A stretch of DNA of 64,000 bases from Granulicella sibirica (GTDB lineage: Bacteria; Acidobacteriota; Terriglobia; Terriglobales; Acidobacteriaceae): positions 1,860,001 to 1,924,000 of the forward strand of contig NZ_RDSM01000001.1 in the NCBI RefSeq assembly GCF_004115155.1, written 5' to 3'. The translations under genes and the position numbers were made by a program. Shown in pieces: positions 24,201-32,441 of the stretch (position 1 is the stretch's first letter; each line of letters starts with the position of its first letter). The notes under the pieces are model-generated. The model saw only the letters and a program-made list of their open reading frames with translations. It was not told the origin of the DNA and searched no databases.

Positions 24201-26330
24201 CTAGCTAGCGCGGGCTTTCGCTTGAATTTCGAGGAAGCAGTTGACGAGGGCTACGGCGGCGGGAGTAACGCCGGGGATGCCGCTGGCCTGGCCGAGCGTC
24301 ATGGGACGGACGCGGGTGAGGGTTTCGACCATCTCGCGAGAGAGACCGGAGCAGGCTTTGTAGTCGAACCAGAGGGGGATCTGGCGGTTTTCGGCGCGCT
24401 TGAGCTTGTCGATGGAACGCTTCTGCTGAACGAGGTAGCCGGAGTACTTGATCTCGGTTTCGACCGTCTTCATCTCGTTGCGGACCCAGGCGGGAAGGTG
24501 ATCAGGAGTCTCGGCGATGGCTTCGAGCCATGGATACAACGGATGAGTCATTTGATCCCACATCTCAGAGGCGAGGTGTGGGGCACCCGTCTTTGCGGCG
24601 AGCCTGGCTAGGAACATGGGGGCCAGAAGGTCGATTGTCAGTTCGGGGCGCTTGAGGAGTTGGGCGTAGGTTTGTCCCTTGAGCGTATGCGGGTCTTCGG
24701 GGGCGATCGCTTCGACGATCGCGACGGTCGGCTGCTCGGTGGTGACGCGGGTAGTCTCAAGGAGCTTCGCGAAGGCGGCGGAGCGTGCCTGGCGGGCCTC
24801 GTAGGCGGCCCAGGTGGCGTCGTCGATGAGGCCGAGACGGCGGCCGTACGGGGTGAGGCGAAGGTCCGCATTGTCGATGCGAAGGTGGAGGCGGAACTCG
24901 GCGCGGCTGGTGAACATGCGGTAGGGCTCGTTGGTGCCCTTGGCGATGAGGTCGTCGATGAGGATGCCGGTGTAGGCCTCGGAACGGTCGAGGGTGAAGG
25001 TTGGGCAGGGAGGCCGGGCGTCCTCGTCTCCCACCTTAGGCGATGAAGCCGCCGAAGGTGGGGCACCCTCATCTTTTCTCCACGTTGCGTAGAGGGCGGC
25101 GTTGATTCCGGCCATGATGCCCTGGCACGCGGCCTCTTCGTAGCCTGAAGTTCCGTTGATCTGGCCGGCGAGATAGAGGCCTTCGAAACGCTTCACCTTG
25201 AGAGTACGGTCGAGTTCGGTGGGGTCAATAGCGTCGTACTCGATGGCGTAACCGGGGCGGAGCATCTCGGCGTTCTCGAGGCCGGGGATGGAATGGACCA
25301 TCGCGGCCTGAACCTCCATGGGGAGCGAGGTCGACATGCCGTTGATGTAGACCTCGTGGGTGGTGAGGCCTTCGGGCTCGAGGAAGAACTGGTGCTGGGT
25401 CTTGTCCGGGAAGCGGACGATCTTGTCTTCGATGGACGGGCAGTAGCGCGGGCCGATGGCTTCGATCTGGCCGGTGTACATGGGGGAGCGATGTACGTTC
25501 TCGCGGATGAGACGGATGGTCTCGGGCGTCGTGGTCGCGATGTGGCAGGAGATCTGGCGGAGGGGGATCTTTTTCGTGCTGAAGGAGAACGGGGTGGGGT
25601 CGGAGTCGCCGGGCTGCTCGGTGAAGCGGGACCAGTCGATGGTGCGGCCATCGAGACGCGGAGGCGTTCCGGTCTTGAGGCGGCACTCGCGGAGGCCGAG
25701 GCGCTTGAGGGCTTCGCCGAGGAGGACGGAGGCGGGTTCGCCGGAGCGGCCGGCAGTGTACTGCTGCTCGCCGCAGTGGATGAGGCCGTTGAGGAAGGTT
25801 CCGGTGGTGACGATGGTGGCGTGGGCGTAGATGGTTCGGCCGTCGCGGAGTTTTACGCCTCGGATGGTTTGGGGTTCCGTGGATCCCACCTTAGGCGATG
25901 CAGCCGCCGAAGGTGGGGCACCCTCGGTTTCGACTGGACCGATTTCGAGGTCGATGACTTCGGCTTGCTTGATGAAGAGGTTGGACTGGGATTCGAGGAC
26001 TTCGCGCATCTTGACGCGATAGAGGGCCTTGTCGCACTGGGCGCGAGGGCTCCAGACGGCGGGGCCTCTTGAGGTATTGAGGAGGCGGAACTGGATGCCG
26101 GTGGCGTCGGCGACCTGGCCCATGATGCCGCCCAATGCGTCGATTTCGCGGACGAGATGGCCCTTGGCGATACCGCCGATGGCGGGGTTGCAGGACATCT
26201 GGGCGATGAGGTCGAGGTTCAGGGTGAAGAGGGCGGTGCGGAGACCCATGCGAGCGGCGGCCATGGCCGCTTCGCAGCCGGCGTGACCGGCTCCGACTAC
26301 CAAAACGTCGTATTGTTCGGTGTACGGCAT
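24201..26330 (-). CDS. mnmG: tRNA uridine-5-carboxymethylaminomethyl modification enzyme with two inserted peptides
   Basis: The 709-residue FAD enzyme (usual length near 630) works with MnmE to modify U34 of tRNAs. Landmarks are [12 protein letters not shown] (residues 12-22), [25 protein letters not shown] in parts, [33 protein letters not shown], and [15 protein letters not shown] with [13 protein letters not shown]. Two segments do not belong to the family: [15 protein letters not shown] at about 136-148 and [15 protein letters not shown] at about 421-434. Both are encoded by a 39-bp hairpin repeat found elsewhere as intergenic DNA. They lie in loops away from the FAD site, so the protein is probably functional. 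ATG 26330 is used; the frame extends nine residues further upstream through the G-run of element C. Confidence 0.97.
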   Translation of the reverse strand: MPYTEQYDVLVVGAGHAGCEAAMAAARMGLRTALFTLNLDLIAQMSCNPAIGGIAKGHLVREIDALGGIMGQVADATGIQFRLLNTSRGPAVWSPRAQCDKALYRVKMREVLESQSNLFIKQAEVIDLEIGPVETEGAPPSAAASPKVGSTEPQTIRGVKLRDGRTIYAHATIVTTGTFLNGLIHCGEQQYTAGRSGEPASVLLGEALKRLGLRECRLKTGTPPRLDGRTIDWSRFTEQPGDSDPTPFSFSTKKIPLRQISCHIATTTPETIRLIRENVHRSPMYTGQIEAIGPRYCPSIEDKIVRFPDKTQHQFFLEPEGLTTHEVYINGMSTSLPMEVQAAMVHSIPGLENAEMLRPGYAIEYDAIDPTELDRTLKVKRFEGLYLAGQINGTSGYEEAACQGIMAGINAALYATWRKDEGAPPSAASSPKVGDEDARPPCPTFTLDRSEAYTGILIDDLIAKGTNEPYRMFTSRAEFRLHLRIDNADLRLTPYGRRLGLIDDATWAAYEARQARSAAFAKLLETTRVTTEQPTVAIVEAIAPEDPHTLKGQTYAQLLKRPELTIDLLAPMFLARLAAKTGAPHLASEMWDQMTHPLYPWLEAIAETPDHLPAWVRNEMKTVETEIKYSGYLVQQKRSIDKLKRAENRQIPLWFDYKACSGLSREMVETLTRVRPMTLGQASGIPGVTPAAVALVNCFLEIQAKARAS
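25030..25068 (-). repeat. Hairpin repeat R2 inserted in frame in mnmG (site 2)
   Basis: A 39-bp unit with arms CCCACCTTAGGCG and CGCCGAAGGTGGG, loop ATGAAGC and tail GGCACCC. It encodes [13 protein letters not shown] within MnmG, between the FAD-domain segment ending YATWRKDE and LDRSEAYTG. Confidence 0.92.
25885..25923 (-). repeat. Hairpin repeat R2 inserted in frame in mnmG (site 1)
   Basis: This differs from the 25030 copy at one base in 39 and is read in the same frame, giving [13 protein letters not shown]. It interrupts the loop between EVIDLEIG and [12 protein letters not shown] of MnmG. Confidence 0.92.
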
Positions 26331-26336
26331 AGTTTC

Positions 26337-26646
26337 GACCCCCTCCCCCCTCCCCATAGCCCGGGTACAAGTCTTTCATTTTGTAGCACTTACGAAGAAG
26401 TTACGGCTGTAAATGATAGTAAACAAATGGCTTACGCCTAAATATTAGCAAATAAAGAGCTTACGCCGACATGAGAGCTCGCAGCTAAAGAAAGGCCTCT
26501 TCTCGTATCTTTCTGCTTCTATTTTATCGAGTTCACCGTAACTCGCAGGACATCGACTTTTCCTTTTCCTTTGTTGAACTTACGCTCTTCGAGGGCTTGA
26601 CAAGCGAGTTTACGGGCAAATACGCGAAAAATAAATTTCCGTGCGA
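26337..26646 (-). repeat. Dispersed ~310-bp intergenic element, copy C
   Basis: Read on the reverse strand it starts ACGGAAATTTATTTTTCGCG, then CGCTTGTCAAGCCC, GATGTCCTGCGAGTTACGG, GATAAAATAGAAG and a run of three related units each starting CGTAAG or CGTAAC. One of these contains GCTAATATTTAGG. It ends AAAGACTTGTACCCGGGC and CTATGGGGAGGGGGGAGGGG. The G-run ends about 7 bp before the mnmG ATG and could act as its ribosome-binding site. The element lies 35 bp after the GH43-like gene, in the same orientation. Confidence 0.75.
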
Positions 26647-26680
26647 TTTAACCGGGTTTCTTGCCGATTTCGAATGCCTG

Positions 26681-27688
26681 CTATTCGTCGAGGAAAGAGG
26701 CTCCAGGATCAAGGTGGATGTGGGTGGGAATATCGCGGTCGGCGATGATGGTGTCGCCTTCGAGGTGAAGCTCGGCTACCTGGAGGACGGTGCGTTGTTT
26801 TGAATTCGGGATGTTCGGGTCAAGGTCGGGGCCGGACTGGTGAGTGAAGTAGAAGATGTAGGCGCGGCCTCCGCTCACGATGACGTCGCAGTGGTGGCCG
26901 AGCGTGCGATCGGTCGGGTGGGTTCCGGGGATTGCAAGGATGCGGCTGGGCTGGGACTGCCAGTGGTCGAGTGTGGCGGAGTGGTAGACGGCGAGGCCGT
27001 CCCAGGCGTCGACGATGAGCCAGTTCTGGCCTTTCCAACGGAAGACCTTAGGACCCTCGCTGTGGATGTCGGAGATGGCGACGCCGGACGGGGTCCAGTG
27101 GGAGAGGTCGGTGGAGTCAGCCTGGTGGATGTAGCTGTGGTCGGCCTCGTCCTTGTACCACATGCGCCATTTGCCGTTGCCGAGGGGAAAGACGCAGGGG
27201 TCGATGACGCGGCCGGAGGCGAGGTCGAGCTTGCGGTCGAAGGTCCAGTGAACGAGGTCGGGGCTGGTGAGGTGATCGATCTCGCGGGGGGCGTTCCAGT
27301 CCTTGAAGATGCCGGGAACGAGGGTGAGGTACATGTGGTATTCGCCATTTGCGTCGATGATCTCTGGCGCCCAGTGGGTGGAGTCGGGCCTGGTGTTGGG
27401 GATCTCGGCGATGCCTTTGTAGGTCCAATGGGCTCCGTCAGGCGAGGTGGCGATGCCGAGACGGGTGCCGTGGAGCCAGGAGACGTCTTTCGGAGGAAGA
27501 GTCATGTCGGCGCGGCGGTTGGTGTAGAACATCCACCACTGTTTCGTGGCGCGGTTCCAGATGATCGTGGGGTCGGCGGCACCGTCGTGGATGGGGTCGC
27601 GGAAGAGGGGTTTGGGGGCTTCGGAGCCCTGGGCTTGGAGGGTTATCGGGAGGGCCAGGAGGAGCAGGAGGAGGAGTTTGGAGGGCAT
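26681..27688 (-). CDS. Exported GH43-like glycosidase
   Basis: The 335-residue protein has a clear signal peptide (LLLLLLLALPITLQAQ). The mature part has five-bladed-propeller signatures of the GH43/GH32/DUF377 group: DGAADPTIIWN near the N-terminus (catalytic base Asp candidate), WWMFYTNRRA, THWAPEIIDANGEYHMYLTL (middle Asp/Glu region), RVIDPCVFPLGNGKWRMWYKDE, and SEGPKVFRWKGQNWLIVDAWDG, with the Glu of SEGPKVF a likely acid. HHCDVIVSGGRAYIFYFTH closes the propeller. It probably cleaves arabinosyl or xylosyl side chains in the periplasm or outside. The substrate is not determined. Element C follows its stop on the same strand. Confidence 0.82.
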   Translation of the reverse strand: MPSKLLLLLLLALPITLQAQGSEAPKPLFRDPIHDGAADPTIIWNRATKQWWMFYTNRRADMTLPPKDVSWLHGTRLGIATSPDGAHWTYKGIAEIPNTRPDSTHWAPEIIDANGEYHMYLTLVPGIFKDWNAPREIDHLTSPDLVHWTFDRKLDLASGRVIDPCVFPLGNGKWRMWYKDEADHSYIHQADSTDLSHWTPSGVAISDIHSEGPKVFRWKGQNWLIVDAWDGLAVYHSATLDHWQSQPSRILAIPGTHPTDRTLGHHCDVIVSGGRAYIFYFTHQSGPDLDPNIPNSKQRTVLQVAELHLEGDTIIADRDIPTHIHLDPGASFLDE

Positions 27689-27705
27689 GGGGCTCCGGTG
27701 AGAAC

Positions 27706-27820
27706 AGACAGACGCAGATTCCCTTCGGGAATGACAACCAGAAAAGCAACGGCAGGTGCGATTGAGCGTTTACGTTCCCACCTTCGCCGACGATGAGACC
27801 GTCGGAAGATGGGGCATCCC
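27706..27820 (-). repeat. Composite repeat: R1 core plus R2 hairpin
   Basis: An R1 core (27706-27754, reverse strand) is joined through TTGAGCGTTTACGTT to an R2 hairpin (27777-27820) with loop ATGAGAC and tail GGGGCATCC. The same R1-spacer-R2 order occurs at 54267-54384, so this is a composite unit. Confidence 0.8.
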
Positions 27821-27864
27821 TTTTCGTGGCCTTCAGAGTGAAAGCGGTCTCGCTTCGCTCGATA

Positions 27865-27910
27865 CCCCACCCTATCCGACGATGAGACCGTCGGAAAGGA
27901 TGGTGCACCC
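27865..27910. repeat. Hairpin repeat R2, variant stem
   Basis: The arms include CTATCCGACG and CGTCGGAAAGGATGG around loop ATGAGAC, with tail GTGCACCC. Stem bases differ from the mnmG copies while the loop and tail are kept. It lies 13 bp from the stop of the DedA-rhodanese gene. Confidence 0.8.
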
Positions 27911-27922
27911 ATTGTTGGCTCT

Positions 27923-28903
27923 TTATTCGAAGCGGGGCAGGTGCTCAATGTCGCTGGAGGGAACCATTTCTACGGCTCCGCCGGCTTTGATCCAGGCTTT
28001 CAGGCCGCCTTCGATGACGGAGGTCTTGCAATTTTCCTGCTCGAGCATGTGGGCGATACGGACGCTGGTGGTGTCCTTGATGCAGGAGCAGTAGAGATAG
28101 ATTTCGCACTCGGGGGCCATGAACTCGCGGAGGGCTACGAGTTCCTCTTTCAGGCGGCTGGGTTCGACGCGGATGGAGTTCTTGATGCGCTGCCCGCCTG
28201 GGTCGTAGTAGCCGTGGCTGCGGACGTCGGCGATGATGACGAGCTTGCCGGGGTCTTCGGACTGGAGGCGCTGGTGAAGGCTGGCGGCGCTGACACGCTC
28301 GATACGGCGGTACTTGCGGGCGCGGAGTTTGCTGATGCAGTACATGGCCCCGTAAAGGAGGAGGAGGCAGATGACGACAACGGTGACGGCGTGGCCGAGC
28401 TCGTTGACCCAACGGACAATATCGTTGATGAAGGCGCTGAAGAGATAGCCGCCGAGCATCCAGGAGCCGACGTAGCCGAGGACGCCGAGAGCATCCATGC
28501 GCAGGAAGCGGGTGAAGCGCATGTTCAACGAGCCGGCGAGGGGCGCGGCCATGGAGGCGAGGCCGGGGACGAACTTGGCGAAGAGGAGGGTCTTGGGGCC
28601 GCGGCGGTAGAAGTACTCGGCGGAGCGGAAGATGCAGTTTTCGGGGTTGGGCGACATGCGGCAGAGGCCGGAGAGGAGCCACCAACCGGTGTACTTTCCA
28701 CCGAAGTAGAGGAGCGAGTCTCCCAAGACAGCGGCGCCCCATGCGAGAGGGAGGACGAGCCAGAGCTTCAGGACGGTGTGGGAGGCAGCGCCGGCGCCGA
28801 GGAGGACGACCGAGCAGGGGAGTGGGAGACCGCTGGCGGCGGCGAAGAGGACGATTGCTGTGACGGCATACCCGTGATGCGCGATGATGCCGAGGATTCC
28901 CAT
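27923..28903 (-). CDS. DedA-family membrane protein fused to a rhodanese-like domain
   Basis: The 326-residue protein has an N-terminal DedA (SNARE-associated/VTT) domain with several membrane spans. It includes AASGLPLPCSVVLLGAGA, WGAAVLGDSLLYFGGKYTGWWLL and the conserved FAKFVPGLASMAAPLAGSLNM. From about residue 210 a cytoplasmic rhodanese-like domain follows (VIIADVRSHGYYDPGGQRI, EIYLYCSCIKDTTSVRIAHML, VIEGGLKAWIKAGG). The active-site loop is C272-SCIKDTTS, retaining the cysteine but lacking the usual arginine. DedA proteins help lipid carrier translocation and envelope homeostasis; the fused domain could handle sulfur or sense redox. TAGGAG precedes the ATG. Confidence 0.9.
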   Translation of the reverse strand: MGILGIIAHHGYAVTAIVLFAAASGLPLPCSVVLLGAGAASHTVLKLWLVLPLAWGAAVLGDSLLYFGGKYTGWWLLSGLCRMSPNPENCIFRSAEYFYRRGPKTLLFAKFVPGLASMAAPLAGSLNMRFTRFLRMDALGVLGYVGSWMLGGYLFSAFINDIVRWVNELGHAVTVVVICLLLLYGAMYCISKLRARKYRRIERVSAASLHQRLQSEDPGKLVIIADVRSHGYYDPGGQRIKNSIRVEPSRLKEELVALREFMAPECEIYLYCSCIKDTTSVRIAHMLEQENCKTSVIEGGLKAWIKAGGAVEMVPSSDIEHLPRFE

Positions 28904-28986
28904 GAAGCTCCTACGCTGTCGTTCTGCGGTTTGATGCGAACTCTGACGATAGCAGCTTGCGTTGGAGGTGGGAATCGGATGGAGGG

Positions 28987-31900
28987 CTAGAACTCAAGGC
29001 GGAGGGTGAACTGGAGCTGGCGGGACCGGGAGGTGGAGGTTCCGGAGTCGGTGTAGGACCCGAATGGGCGAGAGGTGATGCCTTCGGCTGCGATGGTGGG
29101 GGCGTCCTGATAGGTGAGGGGCGTGATGGGGGCGGCGGGGGTTCCGAGGGAGTTGAGGTCGCCGACGAGGTAAGCGCGCTGGGTGACGCCGGCGATGTTG
29201 ACGTGGTTGGCGAGGTTGTAGGCCTCGGCGGAGGCGGTGAGGATGAGGGATTCGCAAAGGCGGACGGCGCGGGCGAGGCGGAGGTCGAGTGTGGTGGCGG
29301 TGGGGAGCTGGAGGGTGTTGCGGCCTACGGTGGGGAGGTAGAGGGCTCCGCCGGAGCCGTTGAGACTCTCGTGGCCGCCGGGAAGGTAGGTGCCGCCGAA
29401 GAGGGTGTAGGTGTACGGAGAGCCGCTGCGGCGTAAGAAGATGGGGGTCAGGGCCCAGCCGTTGAGGGCGAGGCGGAGGGTGCGATTCGGGGTCGTGAGA
29501 CGGGGGCGGAGGGTGGCGGTCGCGACGAAGCGGAAGGGGAAGTTGAGGGTAGAGAGGCCCTTGTCGTAGCGGTTGGTGAAGGGGTCGAGCTGGTTGTTCT
29601 GGCGGGGGATGGCGCCCTGGGTGGGGTTGTCGTCGATGGCGCGGGACCAGGTGAGGCTGGTGATGAAGGAGAAGGTCTGGGAGGCGCGGCGGGCTTCTAC
29701 CGTTAGGGCGTGGTAGGTGGCGTTGGCAGTCGAGGTAATGGCGGTGACGGGGCCTACGGTGGGCGTGAGGCGGGCGGTGTAGAGGGGCAGGGCGAAGGTT
29801 TCGCCGTCCATAGCTCCGAGGACGCCGGGGCCACCCTGGAGCTGGTAGATGGTTTTGGTAGTGCTCGGGGCTATGTTGAGGTCGGTGGTGCTGGGGAGCT
29901 GGCGGTCCACGTTGACGCGGTAGGTGGCGAGAGCGGTGAGGCCGAGAGGGAGTTCGCGCTCGGCCGTGAAGGATGCCTGCTGGACCATGGGGAGACGGAA
30001 ACGGTTGGAGAAGAGGGTGGCGGCGGTTGTGTCCTGGAGCGCGGCGGCGGGTGAGGCGAGGTATGCGCAGGGATAGCCGAAGCCCTGGTTCTGTACCTGG
30101 GGGCAGGCGGTGGTAGTGCTCGGGGTAATGCGGATGCGGGTGGTGCTGGTGGGGAGGTCAGTGTTGAGGAGGGCGGCGCGGATGGTGGCGCCGGGGAGGC
30201 GTCCGTAGAAGAGACCGTAGCCAGCGTGGAAGGTGAAGCCGATGGCCTGGAGGGAGAGGCCGAGGCGGGGGGCGATGTTGTTTCGATCCTGGGGGAACAG
30301 GCGAGTGGAGGCCTGGGGGAAGAGGGCGTCGAGGGCGGAGTTGGGGTTTTGAGCAGGTGGGAGGCGATCGTAGTCGTAGCGGGCACCGACGTGGAGGGTG
30401 AGTCGGGGGATGATGCGGATGTCGTTCTGGAGGAAGCCGGCCCATTGCTGGGTGTTGAAGACAACCTGCTGCTGGCCAAAGCTCTGAGTAAAGGTCCGGA
30501 AGCAGAAGAGGTGGTCGGCGGCGGTGATGGAGGGGCAGCCGCCGTTGGGGTAGGCGTTGACGTTGAAGGTATAGTCGGTGATCCAGTCGACGAGGCCTCC
30601 GGCGCGGCCGTGGGTGGCTCCGCTGTCGTACTGGAAGGTTCCTTCCTGATTGTTGAGGGCGGAGACGCGGGTGTGGACGGCGGCGAAGTCGATGCCGGCC
30701 TGGAGGTGCTGGCGGCCGTGGGCGAAGGAGACGAGGTCGGCGAACTGGAGGCGGCGCTCGTCGGGGTAGGCGGCGCGGCCGAGGTTGGCAGGGGTTCCGA
30801 AGATGAGGCCCTGGGGGCTGATGGCGACTTCGGGAGCGAGGCCGTTGGGGGCGATGGCGGGCTCCTGGGGGAGTGGCGTTTGCGGGGTCTGGGTCTGGAG
30901 CTCGCGGCCGTACTGGAGGCGGAGGTCGTTGGCCAGGCTCTCGGTTGGCCGGACGAGGATGCGGGCCAGGGCGGTGTCGACCTTGTCTCCGGTATTGCCG
31001 ATGCTGGCGCGGGCGCGGGAGACGACAGGTGTGCTGAGGGCGGCGGCGGGCTGGTTCCAGCGGGCTCGGTTGTATTGCAGGCTGCCGTTGAGACGTTCTG
31101 CCGGGCGGAGGTCGAGCTTGGCGAAGGCTACGTCGCCGTCAGAACGGCGGGGAGTTGAGCCGGTGAGGCTATCGAGATAGTTGAGGGCGGTGTTGGTCTT
31201 CGCGGTGGATACGCCTCGGTTGGCGAGGAGGGCGCGTTGGGTGGCGGATAGGGTGTAGAAGCTGGGGTCTTCGGGTGACGAGATGGCAGGGAAGCCTCGA
31301 CGCTGACCTTCGTAGGCTCCGAAAAAAAAGATGCGGCGGGGAACGATGGGGCCGGAGGCGGTGGCTCCGAACTGCTGGCGAGCGTCGTGGGGCTTTACGG
31401 CGGCGCTGGTGATTGCGCCGCTGTTGTAGGTGGTGGCCTCGGCGTAGGGGTTGGTAGCGGCGAAGGCGCTATCGCGGACGGCGCCGAAGGCTGAGCCGTG
31501 GAAACGCACGGTACCGCTGCGGGTGGTCGTGGTGAGAATGCCTCCGGCGGCGTGTCCATAGAGCGCGGAGTAGGTGTTCCCGGTGAGGTGGAACTCGCGG
31601 ATGGCGGCGTGAGCGAAGGTGAAGGGCGTGGCGGCGTTGCGGATAGAGCGGGCGGAGGCATTGCGGCTTGTGGCGCTGATGTCGGAGAGGCCCTGGCCGG
31701 ACTCGTCGGAGAGCTCTGGATCGACCGGTGTGCCGGAGCCCTGGGGGGTGGAAGAGAAGCCCTGCGTCTGGTCGCCACCGTCGAGATGGAGGGAGTTCTG
31801 GGTGGCAGGAAGGCCGGCGTAGGTGGGGAGGGATTCGTCCTGGGAGTTGGAGTCGGGGACGGCGGCTTCGGGGGCTTCGGCCTGGCTCTCGGCACTCGGA

Positions 31901-32256
31901 CGGGAGTGTTCGGTCGTTTGCAGGAGGGGAGTGACGAGGCCCAGATGGACGGGGATGTGAGTGCGGCGTTGCGGAGGACCGTCCGGACTGGTCAGCTCGA
32001 TCGTATAGTCTCCGGGCGGGAGGTGGGCGAGGAGAAAGTAGCCGGTGCGGGAGCAATGCGTACTCATGCTGAGCCCGGTTTCGGTTTCGCGGGCGATGAT
32101 CGTTACGCTGCCGGGAATGCGGCCGGAGATCGCGCCGTCGGTTGCGGACTGGGCGGAAAGCCGTTGTAGCTGCGCGGCGAGGAGGACGCCCAAGACGAGG
32201 GTGGAATACGGGCGAACTCCCGGTGTGGCCGGGGCGATGCGGAGTGGTGTTGGCAC
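28987..32256 (-). CDS. TonB-dependent receptor with carboxypeptidase-regulatory domain
   Basis: GTG 32256, with GGGGAG seven bases upstream, starts a 1089-residue protein; the longer open frame to 32829 reads through intergenic DNA. An N-terminal hydrophobic segment (STLVLGVLLAAQLQRLSAQ) is a signal peptide. Next comes a shortened CarboxypepD_reg-like domain (GYFLLAHLPPGDYTIELTSP), a low-complexity linker, plug-like segments (LTGNTYSALYGHAAGGILTTTTRSGTVRFHG in parts) and a long beta-barrel ending in an aromatic residue. It should sit in the outer membrane and import large substrates such as glycans or iron complexes. It is 186 bp downstream of a second receptor on the same strand. Confidence 0.9.
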   Translation of the reverse strand: MPTPLRIAPATPGVRPYSTLVLGVLLAAQLQRLSAQSATDGAISGRIPGSVTIIARETETGLSMSTHCSRTGYFLLAHLPPGDYTIELTSPDGPPQRRTHIPVHLGLVTPLLQTTEHSRPSAESQAEAPEAAVPDSNSQDESLPTYAGLPATQNSLHLDGGDQTQGFSSTPQGSGTPVDPELSDESGQGLSDISATSRNASARSIRNAATPFTFAHAAIREFHLTGNTYSALYGHAAGGILTTTTRSGTVRFHGSAFGAVRDSAFAATNPYAEATTYNSGAITSAAVKPHDARQQFGATASGPIVPRRIFFFGAYEGQRRGFPAISSPEDPSFYTLSATQRALLANRGVSTAKTNTALNYLDSLTGSTPRRSDGDVAFAKLDLRPAERLNGSLQYNRARWNQPAAALSTPVVSRARASIGNTGDKVDTALARILVRPTESLANDLRLQYGRELQTQTPQTPLPQEPAIAPNGLAPEVAISPQGLIFGTPANLGRAAYPDERRLQFADLVSFAHGRQHLQAGIDFAAVHTRVSALNNQEGTFQYDSGATHGRAGGLVDWITDYTFNVNAYPNGGCPSITAADHLFCFRTFTQSFGQQQVVFNTQQWAGFLQNDIRIIPRLTLHVGARYDYDRLPPAQNPNSALDALFPQASTRLFPQDRNNIAPRLGLSLQAIGFTFHAGYGLFYGRLPGATIRAALLNTDLPTSTTRIRITPSTTTACPQVQNQGFGYPCAYLASPAAALQDTTAATLFSNRFRLPMVQQASFTAERELPLGLTALATYRVNVDRQLPSTTDLNIAPSTTKTIYQLQGGPGVLGAMDGETFALPLYTARLTPTVGPVTAITSTANATYHALTVEARRASQTFSFITSLTWSRAIDDNPTQGAIPRQNNQLDPFTNRYDKGLSTLNFPFRFVATATLRPRLTTPNRTLRLALNGWALTPIFLRRSGSPYTYTLFGGTYLPGGHESLNGSGGALYLPTVGRNTLQLPTATTLDLRLARAVRLCESLILTASAEAYNLANHVNIAGVTQRAYLVGDLNSLGTPAAPITPLTYQDAPTIAAEGITSRPFGSYTDSGTSTSRSRQLQFTLRLEF

Positions 32257-32390
32257 GATGACTCCCCTAGTACTGCTCTGCGGTGAGGGGGAAGGGTCTT
32301 GTGGTGAACCGGGTAAGGCAACGACAGATACGCCGGGCGGAATCCTGGTGAGAGGAATTCTACGACGCGGGTTCCCTTTTGGAACGCTAA

Positions 32391-32418
32391 ATAAAAAGCG
32401 GCAGCCGAAGCTGCCGCT
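32391..32418 (-). terminator. Intrinsic terminator between two receptor genes
   Basis: On the reverse strand GCGGCAGC-TTCGG-CTGCCGC is followed by TTTTTAT. It lies 24 bp after the stop of the 32442-35750 receptor. Confidence 0.88.
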
Positions 32419-32441
32419 CGTTCGGACGCAATGGTTGTTGT

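Noticed and set aside
26331..26680. AT-rich gap before mnmG as an origin
   Set aside because: Its AT-richness is explained by copy C of the dispersed element, which also occurs at two other loci.
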